From the NCBI RefSeq assembly GCF_001514065.1, contig NZ_KQ948424.1, positions 62,001-126,000 of the forward strand: 64,000 nucleotides of DNA. Direction: 5' to 3'. Every line of letters starts with the position of its first letter. The first letter of the stretch is position 1. Of this stretch, positions 56,916-64,000 are shown in pieces. Made by a program: the position numbers and the translations under genes. Below the pieces are notes generated by a model. It was not told where the DNA came from and made no database searches. It saw only the letters and a program-made list of their open reading frames with translations. Source of the stretch: Streptomyces antibioticus. GTDB lineage: Bacteria > Actinomycetota > Actinomycetes > Streptomycetales > Streptomycetaceae.

Positions 56916-58277
56916 ATGACCAAGGCCGGAACCACCGTGGTGCGAGCGGATCCCCCCGCTCCCGCCGTCCGCCTCCCCCGGCGTCGGGGCATCGAACTCG
57001 CCCTCATCGTCGTCGCCGTACTGCTCTCCGTGTACGGCTACTGCGCGGTCGGCCTCGCCCGACAGGGCACCGTCCCGCCCGGCGCCGCCGGTTACGGCGC
57101 CGGGCTCGGCGTGCTCGCGCTGGTCGCGCATCTCGCGGTGCGCTACCGGGCGCCGTACGCCGATCCGCTGCTGCTGCCGATCGGCGTACTGCTCAACGGC
57201 CTCGGCCTGGTCCTCATCTACCGGCTCGACCTGGAGACCCCGGGCGACCGGGCGGCGCCCACCCAACTCGTGTGGTCCACGGTCGGCGTGGCGCTGTTCA
57301 TCGTCACCGCGCTGTTCCTGCGGGACTTCCGGGTGCTCCAGCGGTACTCCTACGTGTGCGTCGCCGCCGCGCTCGCGCTGCTCGTCCTGCCCATCGCCTT
57401 CCCGGCCGTGAACGGGGCCCGGATCTGGATCCGCATCGCCGGGTTCTCCATCCAGCCGGGCGAGTTCGCGAAGGTGCTCCTCGCGGTCTTCTTCGCCGCC
57501 TATCTCGCCGCCAACCGCAACGCGCTCGCCTTTTCCGGGCGCCGGATCTGGTGGCTCCAGCTGCCGACCGGGCGGGTCCTCGGGCCGATCGTGGCGATCT
57601 GGCTGCTGAGTGTGGTGGTGCTGGTCCTGGAGCGGGACCTCGGGACGTCGCTGCTGTTCTTCGGGCTGTTCGTGGTGCTGCTGTACGTCGCCACCGGGCG
57701 GACCGGGTGGATCGCGGTGGGGCTGCTGCTGGCCTCGCTGGGCGCGGTCGCGGTCGGCTGGCTGGAGCCGCATGTGCACAGCAGGGTGCAGGACTGGCTG
57801 CATCCCTTCGCCACCATCGAGGCCGGCCAGGGCCCCAACCAGCTCTCGCAGTCGCTGTTCGCGTTCGCCGCGGGCGGCACCATGGGCGCCGGGCTCGGGC
57901 TCGGGCACTCGATCCTCATCGGCTTCGCCGCCAAGTCGGACTTCATCCTGGCGACGGCCGGCGAGGAGCTGGGGCTGGCCGGACTGTCGGCGATCTTCCT
58001 GCTGTACGGGCTGCTGGTGGAGCGCGGCTACCGGGCGGGGCTCGCCCTGCGCGACCCCTTCGGGCGGCTGCTGGCGGTCGGACTGGCCTCGATCGTGGCG
58101 CTCCAGGTGTTCGTCATCGCGGGCGGGGTGACCGGGCTGATCCCGCTGACCGGCATGGCGATGCCGTTCCTGGCCCAGGGCGGCTCGTCGGTGGTGACCA
58201 ACTGGGCGATCGTGGCCCTGCTGATCCGGGTGAGCGACTCCGCCCGCAGCCAGTACGACGGGGAGGTCGCCGCGTGA
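56916..58277 (+). CDS. SEDS-family peptidoglycan polymerase (FtsW/RodA-like)
   Basis: A 453-residue integral membrane protein of the SEDS family, which polymerises lipid II into glycan strands. About ten or eleven membrane helices are predicted. Conserved features include FSIQPGEFAKVLLAVF, ERDLGTSLLFFG with the catalytic-type Asp, and the C-terminal GMAMPFLAQGGSSVVTNW. Its stop overlaps the PBP start (GTGA). A SEDS and class B PBP encoded together usually work as one synthase. Streptomyces carry several such pairs, some for sporulation. Confidence 0.93.
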   Translation: MTKAGTTVVRADPPAPAVRLPRRRGIELALIVVAVLLSVYGYCAVGLARQGTVPPGAAGYGAGLGVLALVAHLAVRYRAPYADPLLLPIGVLLNGLGLVLIYRLDLETPGDRAAPTQLVWSTVGVALFIVTALFLRDFRVLQRYSYVCVAAALALLVLPIAFPAVNGARIWIRIAGFSIQPGEFAKVLLAVFFAAYLAANRNALAFSGRRIWWLQLPTGRVLGPIVAIWLLSVVVLVLERDLGTSLLFFGLFVVLLYVATGRTGWIAVGLLLASLGAVAVGWLEPHVHSRVQDWLHPFATIEAGQGPNQLSQSLFAFAAGGTMGAGLGLGHSILIGFAAKSDFILATAGEELGLAGLSAIFLLYGLLVERGYRAGLALRDPFGRLLAVGLASIVALQVFVIAGGVTGLIPLTGMAMPFLAQGGSSVVTNWAIVALLIRVSDSARSQYDGEVAA

Positions 58278-59749
58278 CGCGGAACATCCGGATGACCCGT
58301 TACATCCGGCACGCCGCCTGCTTCTGCGCCCTGCTGCTGGTGGCGCTCCTCGTCAACGCCACCCGCATCCAGGTCTTCCAGGCCCACTCCTACGACGACA
58401 ATCCGGCCAACCGCCGTACCGCGATCGCCCGTTACGGCCAGCCGCGCGGCGACATCCTGGTCGGCGACGCGCCGGTCACCGGCTCGAAGGACACCGACGG
58501 GCGGCTGCGTTACGAACGGACCTACCCGAGGGGCCCGTTGTACGCGCCGGTGACCGGCTTCGCCTCGCAGGTCTACGGCACGACCTTCCTGGAGCACGCC
58601 GAGGACGACCTCCTCTCCGGCACCGACCCGATGCTGTCGGCGTTCCCGCTGTGGAACGACCTGACGCGGCGCCAGAACCCGGGCGGCGACGTCGTCACGA
58701 CCATCGACCCGGCCGCACAGCAGGCCGCTTACGCGGGACTCGCCGGGCGGAAGGGCGCGGTGGCGGCCGTGGAGCCGTCGACCGGGCGCATCCTCGCGCT
58801 GGTGACCAGTCCGTCGTACGACCCGCAGGTCCTGTCGGGGAACGACGCGGCGGTGGAGCGGTCCTGGGCGCGGCTGAACGCGGACCCGGACAAGCCGATG
58901 CTCAACCGGGCGGTACGGCAGACCTATCCGCCGGGGTCGACGTTCAAGGTCGTCACGCTGGCCGCCGCGCTGGACGCGGGCGTGGTGACGGACGTCGACG
59001 AGGCGACCGACTCCCCCGACCCGTACACCCTGCCGGGTACCACGACCTCGCTGACCAACGAGGCCACGGGATGCGAGGACGCGCCGATCCGGGCGGCCTT
59101 CATGTGGTCCTGCAACACGGTGTTCGCGCGGCTCGGGGTGCGGGTCGGGGTGAGCGACATGGCGACCACGGCGGCACGGTTCGGCTTCAACGACACCGGG
59201 CTCGGGATTCCGTACTCCGTCGCGGAGTCGACCTTCGACGTGTCCGTCGACAAGGCGCAGCTCGCGCTGTCGTCGATCGGGCAGTACAACACGCGGGCGA
59301 CGCCGCTCCAGATGGCGATGGTGTCGGCGGCCGTCGCCAACGGCGGGCAGATCCGGTCGCCCTACCTGGTGGAGCGGACGACCCGGTCGGGCGGGGCGAC
59401 GGTGTCGACGGCCGGCTCGCGGCCGGTACGGCAGGCGATGCACCCGGCGACCGCCGTACGCCTGAAGGAGCTGATGGAGGAGGTGGTGACCGAGGGCACC
59501 GGCACGAACGCCGCGATCCCCGGCGCGATCGTCGGCGGCAAGACCGGGACCGCCCAGCACGGCGTCGACAACTCCGGTACGCCGTATGCCTGGTTCATCT
59601 CCTGGGCGCAGGGCGAGCGCGACCTGGAGCCGAAGGTCGCGGTGGCCGTGGTGGTGGAGGACGCGGAGGCGGACCGGGGGGAGATCAGCGGGGGCGGGGA
59701 CGCGGCGCCGATCGCGCGGGCGGTGATGGAGGCGGTGCTCACCGACTGA
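58274..59749 (+). CDS. Class B penicillin-binding protein (transpeptidase)
   Basis: A 491-residue monofunctional transpeptidase. One membrane segment (about 12-30) precedes a short non-catalytic domain. Active-site motifs are STFK (222-225), SCN (279-281) and KTG (423-425), all intact. GTG 58274 has GGGAGG seven bases upstream and overlaps the SEDS stop. It should cross-link glycan strands made by the SEDS partner. Family resemblance is to PbpA-type proteins of actinobacteria. Confidence 0.95.
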   Translation: MTRNIRMTRYIRHAACFCALLLVALLVNATRIQVFQAHSYDDNPANRRTAIARYGQPRGDILVGDAPVTGSKDTDGRLRYERTYPRGPLYAPVTGFASQVYGTTFLEHAEDDLLSGTDPMLSAFPLWNDLTRRQNPGGDVVTTIDPAAQQAAYAGLAGRKGAVAAVEPSTGRILALVTSPSYDPQVLSGNDAAVERSWARLNADPDKPMLNRAVRQTYPPGSTFKVVTLAAALDAGVVTDVDEATDSPDPYTLPGTTTSLTNEATGCEDAPIRAAFMWSCNTVFARLGVRVGVSDMATTAARFGFNDTGLGIPYSVAESTFDVSVDKAQLALSSIGQYNTRATPLQMAMVSAAVANGGQIRSPYLVERTTRSGGATVSTAGSRPVRQAMHPATAVRLKELMEEVVTEGTGTNAAIPGAIVGGKTGTAQHGVDNSGTPYAWFISWAQGERDLEPKVAVAVVVEDAEADRGEISGGGDAAPIARAVMEAVLTD

Positions 59750-59781
59750 GACGGGGGTACCGGCGACCGAGGATCCCGACC

Positions 59782-59787
59782 TACCGT
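59782..59787 (+). promoter_or_regulatory. Candidate -10 box for the leaderless DUF3291 gene
   Basis: TACCGT is seven bases before ATG 59795. Confidence 0.45.
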
Positions 59788-59794
59788 TCGGTAC

Positions 59795-60301
59795 ATGACT
59801 TCAGCCGCCGCGTACGAACTCGCCCAGGTCAACATCTCCCGCCTCAAGTTCCCGCTGGACTCACCGGAGTTGAAGGACTTCGTAGACGCGCTGGACCCGG
59901 TCAACGCCTCCGCGGAGGCCGCCGACGGTTATGTCTGGCGCCTTCAGTCGGAGGACGGCGACGCGACCGACATCAAGGTCTTCGGCGACGACTGGCTGAT
60001 CATCAACCTCACGGTGTGGCGGGACACCGACGCGCTCACGGCCTTCATGTACCAGGGGCAGCACCGCGAGATGCTCTCGCGGCGGCGGGAGTGGTTCGAG
60101 AAGGTGGAGGAGGCGATGACGGCCCTGTGGTGGGTACCGGCGGGCCACCGTCCGACGGTCGCGGAGGCCGAGTCCCGGCTGCTCCATCTGCGCGCCAACG
60201 GGCCGACACCGTACGCCTTCACGCTCCGGACGTCGTTCCCGGCGCAGGGGGCGGAGCCGGTGTCGTTCGCGGTGCCGGAGGACTTGGGCTGCGGGGTCTA
60301 G
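59795..60301 (+). CDS. DUF3291 protein
   Basis: A 168-residue protein with YELAQVNISRLKFPLDSPELKDFVDALDPVN-type N-terminus (residues 7-37), then NLTVWRDTDAL and REMLSRRREWF, the marks of DUF3291, which has a dimeric alpha-beta barrel-like fold. A heme- or small-molecule role has been guessed for relatives, but nothing is established. The C-terminal ~25 residues are divergent. It converges on the di-iron gene. Confidence 0.85.
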   Translation: MTSAAAYELAQVNISRLKFPLDSPELKDFVDALDPVNASAEAADGYVWRLQSEDGDATDIKVFGDDWLIINLTVWRDTDALTAFMYQGQHREMLSRRREWFEKVEEAMTALWWVPAGHRPTVAEAESRLLHLRANGPTPYAFTLRTSFPAQGAEPVSFAVPEDLGCGV

Positions 60302-60342
60302 CTGCGGTCGGGCAACGCGGCTGCGGCGGACGGCGGTTCGGT

Positions 60343-61446
60343 TCAGCGGGTCCCCTGGTCGATCGTGTCCTGGACTTCCGCGACCCGGTCATGCTCCTCC
60401 GCCGCGAACCGCTCCGCATCCAGCTTCTCGGCGACCTCCTCGTCCTGGGCCATCAGCAGGTCGAGGTTGGAGTCGCCCATCTCGAAGACGCCCATGTCGA
60501 CGTAGGCCTGCTGGAGGCGTTTGCCCCACAGGCCGATGTCCTTGACGCACGGGACGATGCGGGAGAACAGCAACTGGCGGAACAGGGCGAGGAATGCGGA
60601 CTGCTCGCTGTACTCCTCGGCCTCGGCGGTGGGGATGCCGAAGTTCTCCAGGACCTCGACGCCCCGGAGCCGGTCGCGCATCAAGTAGCAGCCCTCGATG
60701 ACGAATTCCTCGCGTTCACGGAGTTCGGCATCGCTGAGCTGCTGGTAGTAGTCGCGCAGTGCCATGCGGCCGAAGGCGACGTGCCGCGCCTCGTCCTGCA
60801 TGACGTACGCGAGGATCTGCTTCGGCAGCGGCTTGTCCGTCGTGTCGCGGATCATGCCGAAGGCGGCGAGCGCGAGGCCCTCGATGAGGACCTGCATGCC
60901 GAGGTACGGCATGTCCCAGCGGCTGTCGCGGAGGGTGTCGCCGAGCAGCGACTGGAGGTTGTCGTTGATCGGGTACAGCATCCCGATCTTCTCGTGCAGG
61001 AACCGCCCGTAGATCTCCGCGTGCCGGGTCTCGTCCATCACCTGGGTCGCCGAGTAGAACTTCGCGTCGAGGTCGGGGACGGACTCGACGATCCGCGCGG
61101 CGCACACCATGGCGCCCTGCTCACCGTGCAGGAACTGGCTGAACTGCCAGGAGGCGTAGTGCTGCCGCAGCTCGCCCTTGTCGTTCTCCGTCAGCTTCGC
61201 CCAGTGCTTGGTGCCGTAGAGGGACATGGACTCGTCGGGGGTGCCGAGGGGGTCGTTCGGGTCGACCTCGATCCCCCAGTCGATGCGTTTCTGTCCGTCC
61301 CACTGCTTGTCCTTGCCCTTCTGGTAGAGGGCGAGGAGGCGGTCACGACCATCGTCGTACTCCCAGCTGAAGCGCGCCGCGCCGGTCGCCGGCACCTGCC
61401 AGTGGGGGTCTTCCGGATCTGTGGCGTACAGGTCGAAAGTCGGCAT
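60343..61446 (-). CDS. R2/ferritin-like di-iron protein
   Basis: A 367-residue helical protein with a ribonucleotide-reductase-R2-like or ferritin-like di-iron site. Ligand motifs are HGEQGAM (Glu), VMDETRHAEIY (Glu and His), EGLALAAFGM (Glu) and MQDEARHVAFG (Glu and His), a complete set of four carboxylates and two His. It is not a normal NrdB: the Tyr radical and C-terminal docking tail are not recognisable. It may be an oxidase. ATG 61446 begins MPTFDLYATDPEDPHW. It is divergent from the AurF-like gene, 89 bases between. Confidence 0.88.
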   Translation of the reverse strand: MPTFDLYATDPEDPHWQVPATGAARFSWEYDDGRDRLLALYQKGKDKQWDGQKRIDWGIEVDPNDPLGTPDESMSLYGTKHWAKLTENDKGELRQHYASWQFSQFLHGEQGAMVCAARIVESVPDLDAKFYSATQVMDETRHAEIYGRFLHEKIGMLYPINDNLQSLLGDTLRDSRWDMPYLGMQVLIEGLALAAFGMIRDTTDKPLPKQILAYVMQDEARHVAFGRMALRDYYQQLSDAELREREEFVIEGCYLMRDRLRGVEVLENFGIPTAEAEEYSEQSAFLALFRQLLFSRIVPCVKDIGLWGKRLQQAYVDMGVFEMGDSNLDLLMAQDEEVAEKLDAERFAAEEHDRVAEVQDTIDQGTR

Positions 61447-61500
61447 GTCCCGCAGGCTGCACCTTTGTAGACGCGGGGTCAACAAGTCGTGCGCAAGGGA

Positions 61501-61530
61501 TTGACGAGCTTGCTGACAAGCAGTCTCATA
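61501..61530 (+). promoter_or_regulatory. Promoter of the AurF-like gene with palindromic spacer
   Basis: TTGACG (61501-61506) and CTCATA (61525-61530) lie 18 bases apart, and the -10-like box ends five bases before ATG 61536, suggesting little or no leader. The spacer contains GCTTG-CTGA-CAAGC (61508-61521), a possible operator for the downstream TetR regulator. Confidence 0.5.
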
Positions 61531-61535
61531 ACCTC

Positions 61536-62474
61536 ATGACGACGCTGACGGACGCCGATGCGCTCGCGGGCCTCCGCGACGCGCTCGGCCTGCTCAAGGA
61601 CCGGGAGCAAGTGGCCGAGCGGCTGCTCGACTCCTCCGCCAAGCACTCCTTCGACCCCGACAAGGAGCTCGACTGGGACGCGCCCTTCGAGGAGGGCAAG
61701 TGGTTCTGGCCGCCGGAGCTGGTGTCGCTGTACGACACGCCGCTGTGGAAGCGGATGAGCGAGGAGCAGCGGATCCTGCTCTCGCAGCACGAGGCCGCGG
61801 CGCTGGCCTCGCTCGGGATCTGGTTCGAGCTCATCCTCATGCAGCTGCTCGTGCGGCACATCTACGACAAGGCGGCGACGAGTGCGCATGTGCGCTACGC
61901 GCTGACCGAGATCGAGGACGAGTGCCGGCACTCGAAGATGTTCGCGCGGCTGATCTCGCGCGGGGACACTCCGTGGTACCCGGTGAGCCGGGCGCACCAG
62001 CAGCTGGGCCGCCTGTTCAAGACGATCTCGACGACGCCGGGCTCCTTCACCGCGACGCTGCTCGGTGAGGAGGTCCTCGACTGGATGCAGCGGCTGACGT
62101 TCCCGGACGAGCGGGTGCAGCCGCTGGTCCGGGGGGTCACCCGCATCCACGTCGTGGAGGAGGCCCGTCATGTGCGGTACGCCCGCGAGGAGCTGCGGCG
62201 GCAGATGGTGACCGCGCCCCGGTGGTCGCAGGAGTTCACCCGGGTGACGTCCGGGGAGTTCGCGCGGGTGTTCTCGGTGGCGTTCGTGAACCCCGAGGTC
62301 TACACGAACGTGGGGCTGGACCGGCGGGAGGCGCTCGCGCAGGTGAAGGCGAGCGGGCATCGGCGGGAGGTCATGCAGACCGGGGCGAAGCGGCTGACGG
62401 ACTTCTTGGATGACATCGGGGTGCTGCGGGGGGTCGGGCGGCGGCTTTGGAGGTCTTCGGGGTTGTTGGCTTGA
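61536..62474 (+). CDS. AurF-type N-oxygenase family di-iron protein
   Basis: A 312-residue protein of the AurF family, which uses a di-iron centre to oxidise arylamines to nitro compounds in known members. Ligand motifs are HEAAALASLGIWFE, EIEDECRHSKMF and VVEEARHVRYA, giving paired Glu-x-x-His sites. This subfamily is widespread in actinomycetes outside biosynthetic clusters, generally beside a TetR gene. No ribosome site is seen before the ATG. The true substrate is unknown. Confidence 0.9.
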   Translation: MTTLTDADALAGLRDALGLLKDREQVAERLLDSSAKHSFDPDKELDWDAPFEEGKWFWPPELVSLYDTPLWKRMSEEQRILLSQHEAAALASLGIWFELILMQLLVRHIYDKAATSAHVRYALTEIEDECRHSKMFARLISRGDTPWYPVSRAHQQLGRLFKTISTTPGSFTATLLGEEVLDWMQRLTFPDERVQPLVRGVTRIHVVEEARHVRYAREELRRQMVTAPRWSQEFTRVTSGEFARVFSVAFVNPEVYTNVGLDRREALAQVKASGHRREVMQTGAKRLTDFLDDIGVLRGVGRRLWRSSGLLA

Positions 62475-62480
62475 GTGTTG

Positions 62481-62608
62481 GCTGCGGGCTGGTGGGGGCT
62501 GGTCGCGCAGTTCCCCGCGCCCCTGAGGTGGGTGCGGTCACGGCGTGCCCAGCTGTACGCACCTAGGGGCGCGGGGAACTGCGCGACCAGCCACGACGCA
62601 CCCGCAGC
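62481..62608. repeat. Large inverted repeat (recurrent Streptomyces intergenic element)
   Basis: Bases 62497-62524 are an exact inverted copy of 62565-62592 (28 pairs), and GCTGCGGG (62481-62488) matches CCCGCAGC (62601-62608), making a 128-base element. The arm sequence containing GTCGCGCAGTTCCCCGCG is one I recognise as highly repeated in Streptomyces genomes. It lies between the AurF-like and TetR genes and could terminate the first. Confidence 0.85.
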
Positions 62609-62616
62609 AGCACGAC

Positions 62617-62622
62617 TACGCT
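62617..62622 (+). promoter_or_regulatory. Candidate -10 box for the leaderless TetR gene
   Basis: TACGCT is six bases before ATG 62629, so the TetR gene probably has its own promoter immediately after the inverted repeat. Confidence 0.5.
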
Positions 62623-62628
62623 GCACCC

Positions 62629-63276
62629 ATGCCCCCTGCCGCGCCCGCCTACCGTCGCCTCAGCGTCGAGGAGCGTCGAAGCCAGCTCCTCGACGCCGCC
62701 CTCGGTCTCTTCGCGCACCGCGCCCCCGAGGAGGTCTCCCTCGACGACGTGGCGGAGGCGGCCGGGGTGTCGCGACCCCTCGTGTACCGGTACTTCCCGG
62801 GCGGGAAACAGCAGCTCTACGAGGCTGCCCTCAGGTCCGCCGCCGAAGAGCTCCAGCACTGCTTCGACGAGCCTCCCGAGGGGCCGCTGCTCGACCGCCT
62901 GTCCCGGGCCCTCGACCGCTACCTCGCCTTCGTCGACCAGCACGACGCCGGGTTCAGCGCGCTGCTCCAGGGCGGGAGCGTCGTCGAGACCTCGCGTACG
63001 ACGGCCATCGTGGACGGCGTGCGGCGGGCCGCCGCTCAGCACATCTTCAGCCATCTCGGGGTCACCGAGCCCAGCTCGCGGCTGCGGATGACGGTGCGGA
63101 TGTGGATCACCGCGGTGGAGGCGGCCTCGCTGATCTGGCTGGACGACGACAAGGAGCCGCCGGTCGACGAGTTGCGGGACTGGCTGGTGGAGCAGTTCGT
63201 CGCCGTGCTGACGGTGACGGCCGGGCGCGACCCGCAGACGGCCGCGCTGGTGCAGGCCCTCGCGGCGGATGGCTGA
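62629..63276 (+). CDS. TetR-family transcriptional regulator
   Basis: A 215-residue regulator. The N-terminal helix-turn-helix (about 13-60) reads ERRSQLLDAALGLFAHRAPEEVSLDDVAEAAGVSRPLVYRYFPGGKQQLYEA, of classic TetR form; the rest is a helical ligand-binding domain. ATG 62629 is chosen over an upstream ATG at 62545 that lies in the repeat element. It is a candidate repressor of the adjacent AurF-like gene (inference). Confidence 0.94.
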   Translation: MPPAAPAYRRLSVEERRSQLLDAALGLFAHRAPEEVSLDDVAEAAGVSRPLVYRYFPGGKQQLYEAALRSAAEELQHCFDEPPEGPLLDRLSRALDRYLAFVDQHDAGFSALLQGGSVVETSRTTAIVDGVRRAAAQHIFSHLGVTEPSSRLRMTVRMWITAVEAASLIWLDDDKEPPVDELRDWLVEQFVAVLTVTAGRDPQTAALVQALAADG

Positions 63277-63583
63277 CACTGGTGCCGTGAAGAGCGAAGA
63301 CACCCCCTTCGAAGGCGGCCCCATGGACGGCCGTGTCCTGCCGGTCCTCCTCGGCCCGACCGGGCACCCGCCCAAGCAGTACCGCATCCCGGTCCCGGAC
63401 CCGGACGGCGGTCCGCCCACCGTGCTGATCTACCGCCGGGTGCCGCGCGGGCAGAGCAAGCTGGGGCTCCAGAAGGGGTGGAAGTACGCGTACGAGCCCG
63501 AGGGCAGGCCGTCGCGGTTGAAGTGGCCGTGGTCCAAGCCCGACGCCACGCCGGGCGGCAAGCGGGACGACACCGACGGGTGA
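63269..63583 (+). CDS. Small conserved hypothetical protein
   Basis: A 104-residue hydrophilic, Pro-rich protein (MADTGAVKSEDTPFEGG at the start) with a central LIYRRVP strand and a Trp-rich RLKWPWSKPD near the end. It has no signal or membrane segment. The start overlaps the end of the TetR gene by eight bases, so coupling is likely; a GTG at 63287 is a later alternative. I do not recognise its family. Confidence 0.7.
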   Translation: MADTGAVKSEDTPFEGGPMDGRVLPVLLGPTGHPPKQYRIPVPDPDGGPPTVLIYRRVPRGQSKLGLQKGWKYAYEPEGRPSRLKWPWSKPDATPGGKRDDTDG

Positions 63584-63686
63584 CCTCGTTGCGCCGAACC
63601 GCCCACACCCGGCGCGCGCGGACAGGACGGCCGTCCCATGCTCGCGGTGCGGAGCAGAGAGGCTGCTGCGCACCGGAGGTGATGAC

Positions 63687-64000
63687 GTGTCAGGAAGGCT
63701 TCTGCGTCTGGTGTGTACGGCGGCGGTGGCGGCCGGCACCGTCCTCGCGCCCTTGCCGGCGGCGGCCGTACCGGAGCCGCCCGCGCCCGGCGAGCGCAGT
63801 GTCTCCGAACTGCTGACGGATCTTCAGCGGCTGTACCAGCAGGCCGAGGAGGCGACGGAGACGTACAACGCCACCGCGGAGAAACTGAAGGAGCAGCGGG
63901 CTCAGGTGCGCCGGCTGGACGGGCAGCTGGCGCGGGCCCGGCTCTCGCTGCACGACAGCCGGGGCGCGGCGGGGCGCCTGGCCCGGCAGCAGTATCAGAA
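63687..64000 (+). CDS. Secreted coiled-coil protein, probably NlpC/P60 endopeptidase (3' end outside window)
   Basis: The first 104 residues are visible. A signal peptide (LLRLVCTAAVAAGTVLAPLPAAAVP) precedes a coiled coil beginning SVSELLTDLQRLYQQAEEATE. Exported proteins of Streptomyces with this N-terminus usually carry a C-terminal NlpC/P60 peptidoglycan hydrolase domain like RipA. That domain is beyond the window, so the call is inference. GTG 63687 follows GGAGGT by six bases. Confidence 0.72.
   Translation, partial: MSGRLLRLVCTAAVAAGTVLAPLPAAAVPEPPAPGERSVSELLTDLQRLYQQAEEATETYNATAEKLKEQRAQVRRLDGQLARARLSLHDSRGAAGRLARQQYQ

Noticed and set aside
60343-61446. Class I ribonucleotide reductase small subunit (nrdB)
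   Set aside because: The di-iron ligands fit but the Tyr radical site and C-terminal docking sequence are not recognisable, and no nrdA is adjacent.
63660-63816. Separate small gene before the final coiled-coil gene
   Set aside because: The frame lacks a ribosome site and overlaps the signal peptide of the gene starting at GTG 63687, which has an ideal GGAGGT.

Overview
The window is chromosomal DNA from a Streptomyces, close in content and gene order to the S. coelicolor chromosome around the atp operon. The evidence is very high GC with strong third-position bias, the apical coiled-coil pair Scy/FilP, NucS mismatch endonuclease, an actinobacterial Rho with a long basic insertion, a secreted GH18 chitinase behind the paired 12-bp chitinase operators, a rare TTA codon in one gene, and several leaderless starts of the form TANNNT-N6-8-ATG/GTG. 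I see no rRNA, CRISPR array, prophage or antibiotic cluster. There is one tRNA gene.

Layout. Bases 1-6675 hold the end of scy, then filP, then two tandem ABC-2 exporter modules, each an ATPase plus a permease. The second ATPase has a Pro/Ala-rich tail, and the last permease ends exactly where a MITE-like repeat begins. Bases 6800-19720 hold a mixed set: a small zinc-binding protein, a luciferase-like oxidoreductase with a TTA codon, an SCO5389-type protein, nucS, a large membrane-anchored P-loop protein, a STAS protein, 3-hydroxybutyryl-CoA dehydrogenase, a PduO-type cobalamin adenosyltransferase, a membrane protein, a two-component system, chitinase C and a DUF2550 protein. Bases 19785-27630 are the complete F1Fo ATP synthase operon on the minus strand (atpIBEFHAGDC), closed by a hairpin terminator.

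Bases 27942-40306 continue on the minus strand with housekeeping genes: a WecA/MraY-type phosphotransferase, a divergent serine hydroxymethyltransferase, an LMW-phosphatase-like protein with Ser in place of the catalytic Cys, a Sua5/YrdC protein, prmC, prfA, rpmE, an LCP protein, a secreted trypsin-FG-GAP protease and rho. Bases 40307-46530 are the aspartate-family genes thrB, thrC, hom and lysA plus nrtL, an ArgS-like protein. Next come a single-domain response regulator and tRNA-Arg(CCG) with its own terminator.

Bases 47637-64000 are more accessory: an unusual N-terminally extended ketoacyl synthase, a Ku and LigD-polymerase divergent pair (bacterial end joining), a vanadium-haloperoxidase-like secreted protein, a NERD-like protein, a dual-specificity-type phosphatase, a lipoprotein-histidine kinase pair without a response regulator, a secreted SH3 protein, a SEDS-PBP pair, a DUF3291 protein, a divergent pair of di-iron proteins (R2/ferritin-like and AurF-like) followed by a TetR regulator, a small hypothetical protein, and the start of an exported coiled-coil protein resembling NlpC/P60 endopeptidases.

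Nothing here is a clear, wholly new multigene system. The most interesting signals are: proteins whose family-defining residue is replaced (phosphatase Cys to Ser, STAS phospho-Ser to Ala, P-loop Lys to Arg, SHMT Tyr pair to His pair); the AurF-like/R2-like divergon with a palindrome in the aurF-like promoter; the ArgS-like protein beside tRNA-Arg; mobile-repeat ends abutting CTAG stop codons at two separate genes; and a 17-codon ORF coupled between prmC and the Sua5 gene.
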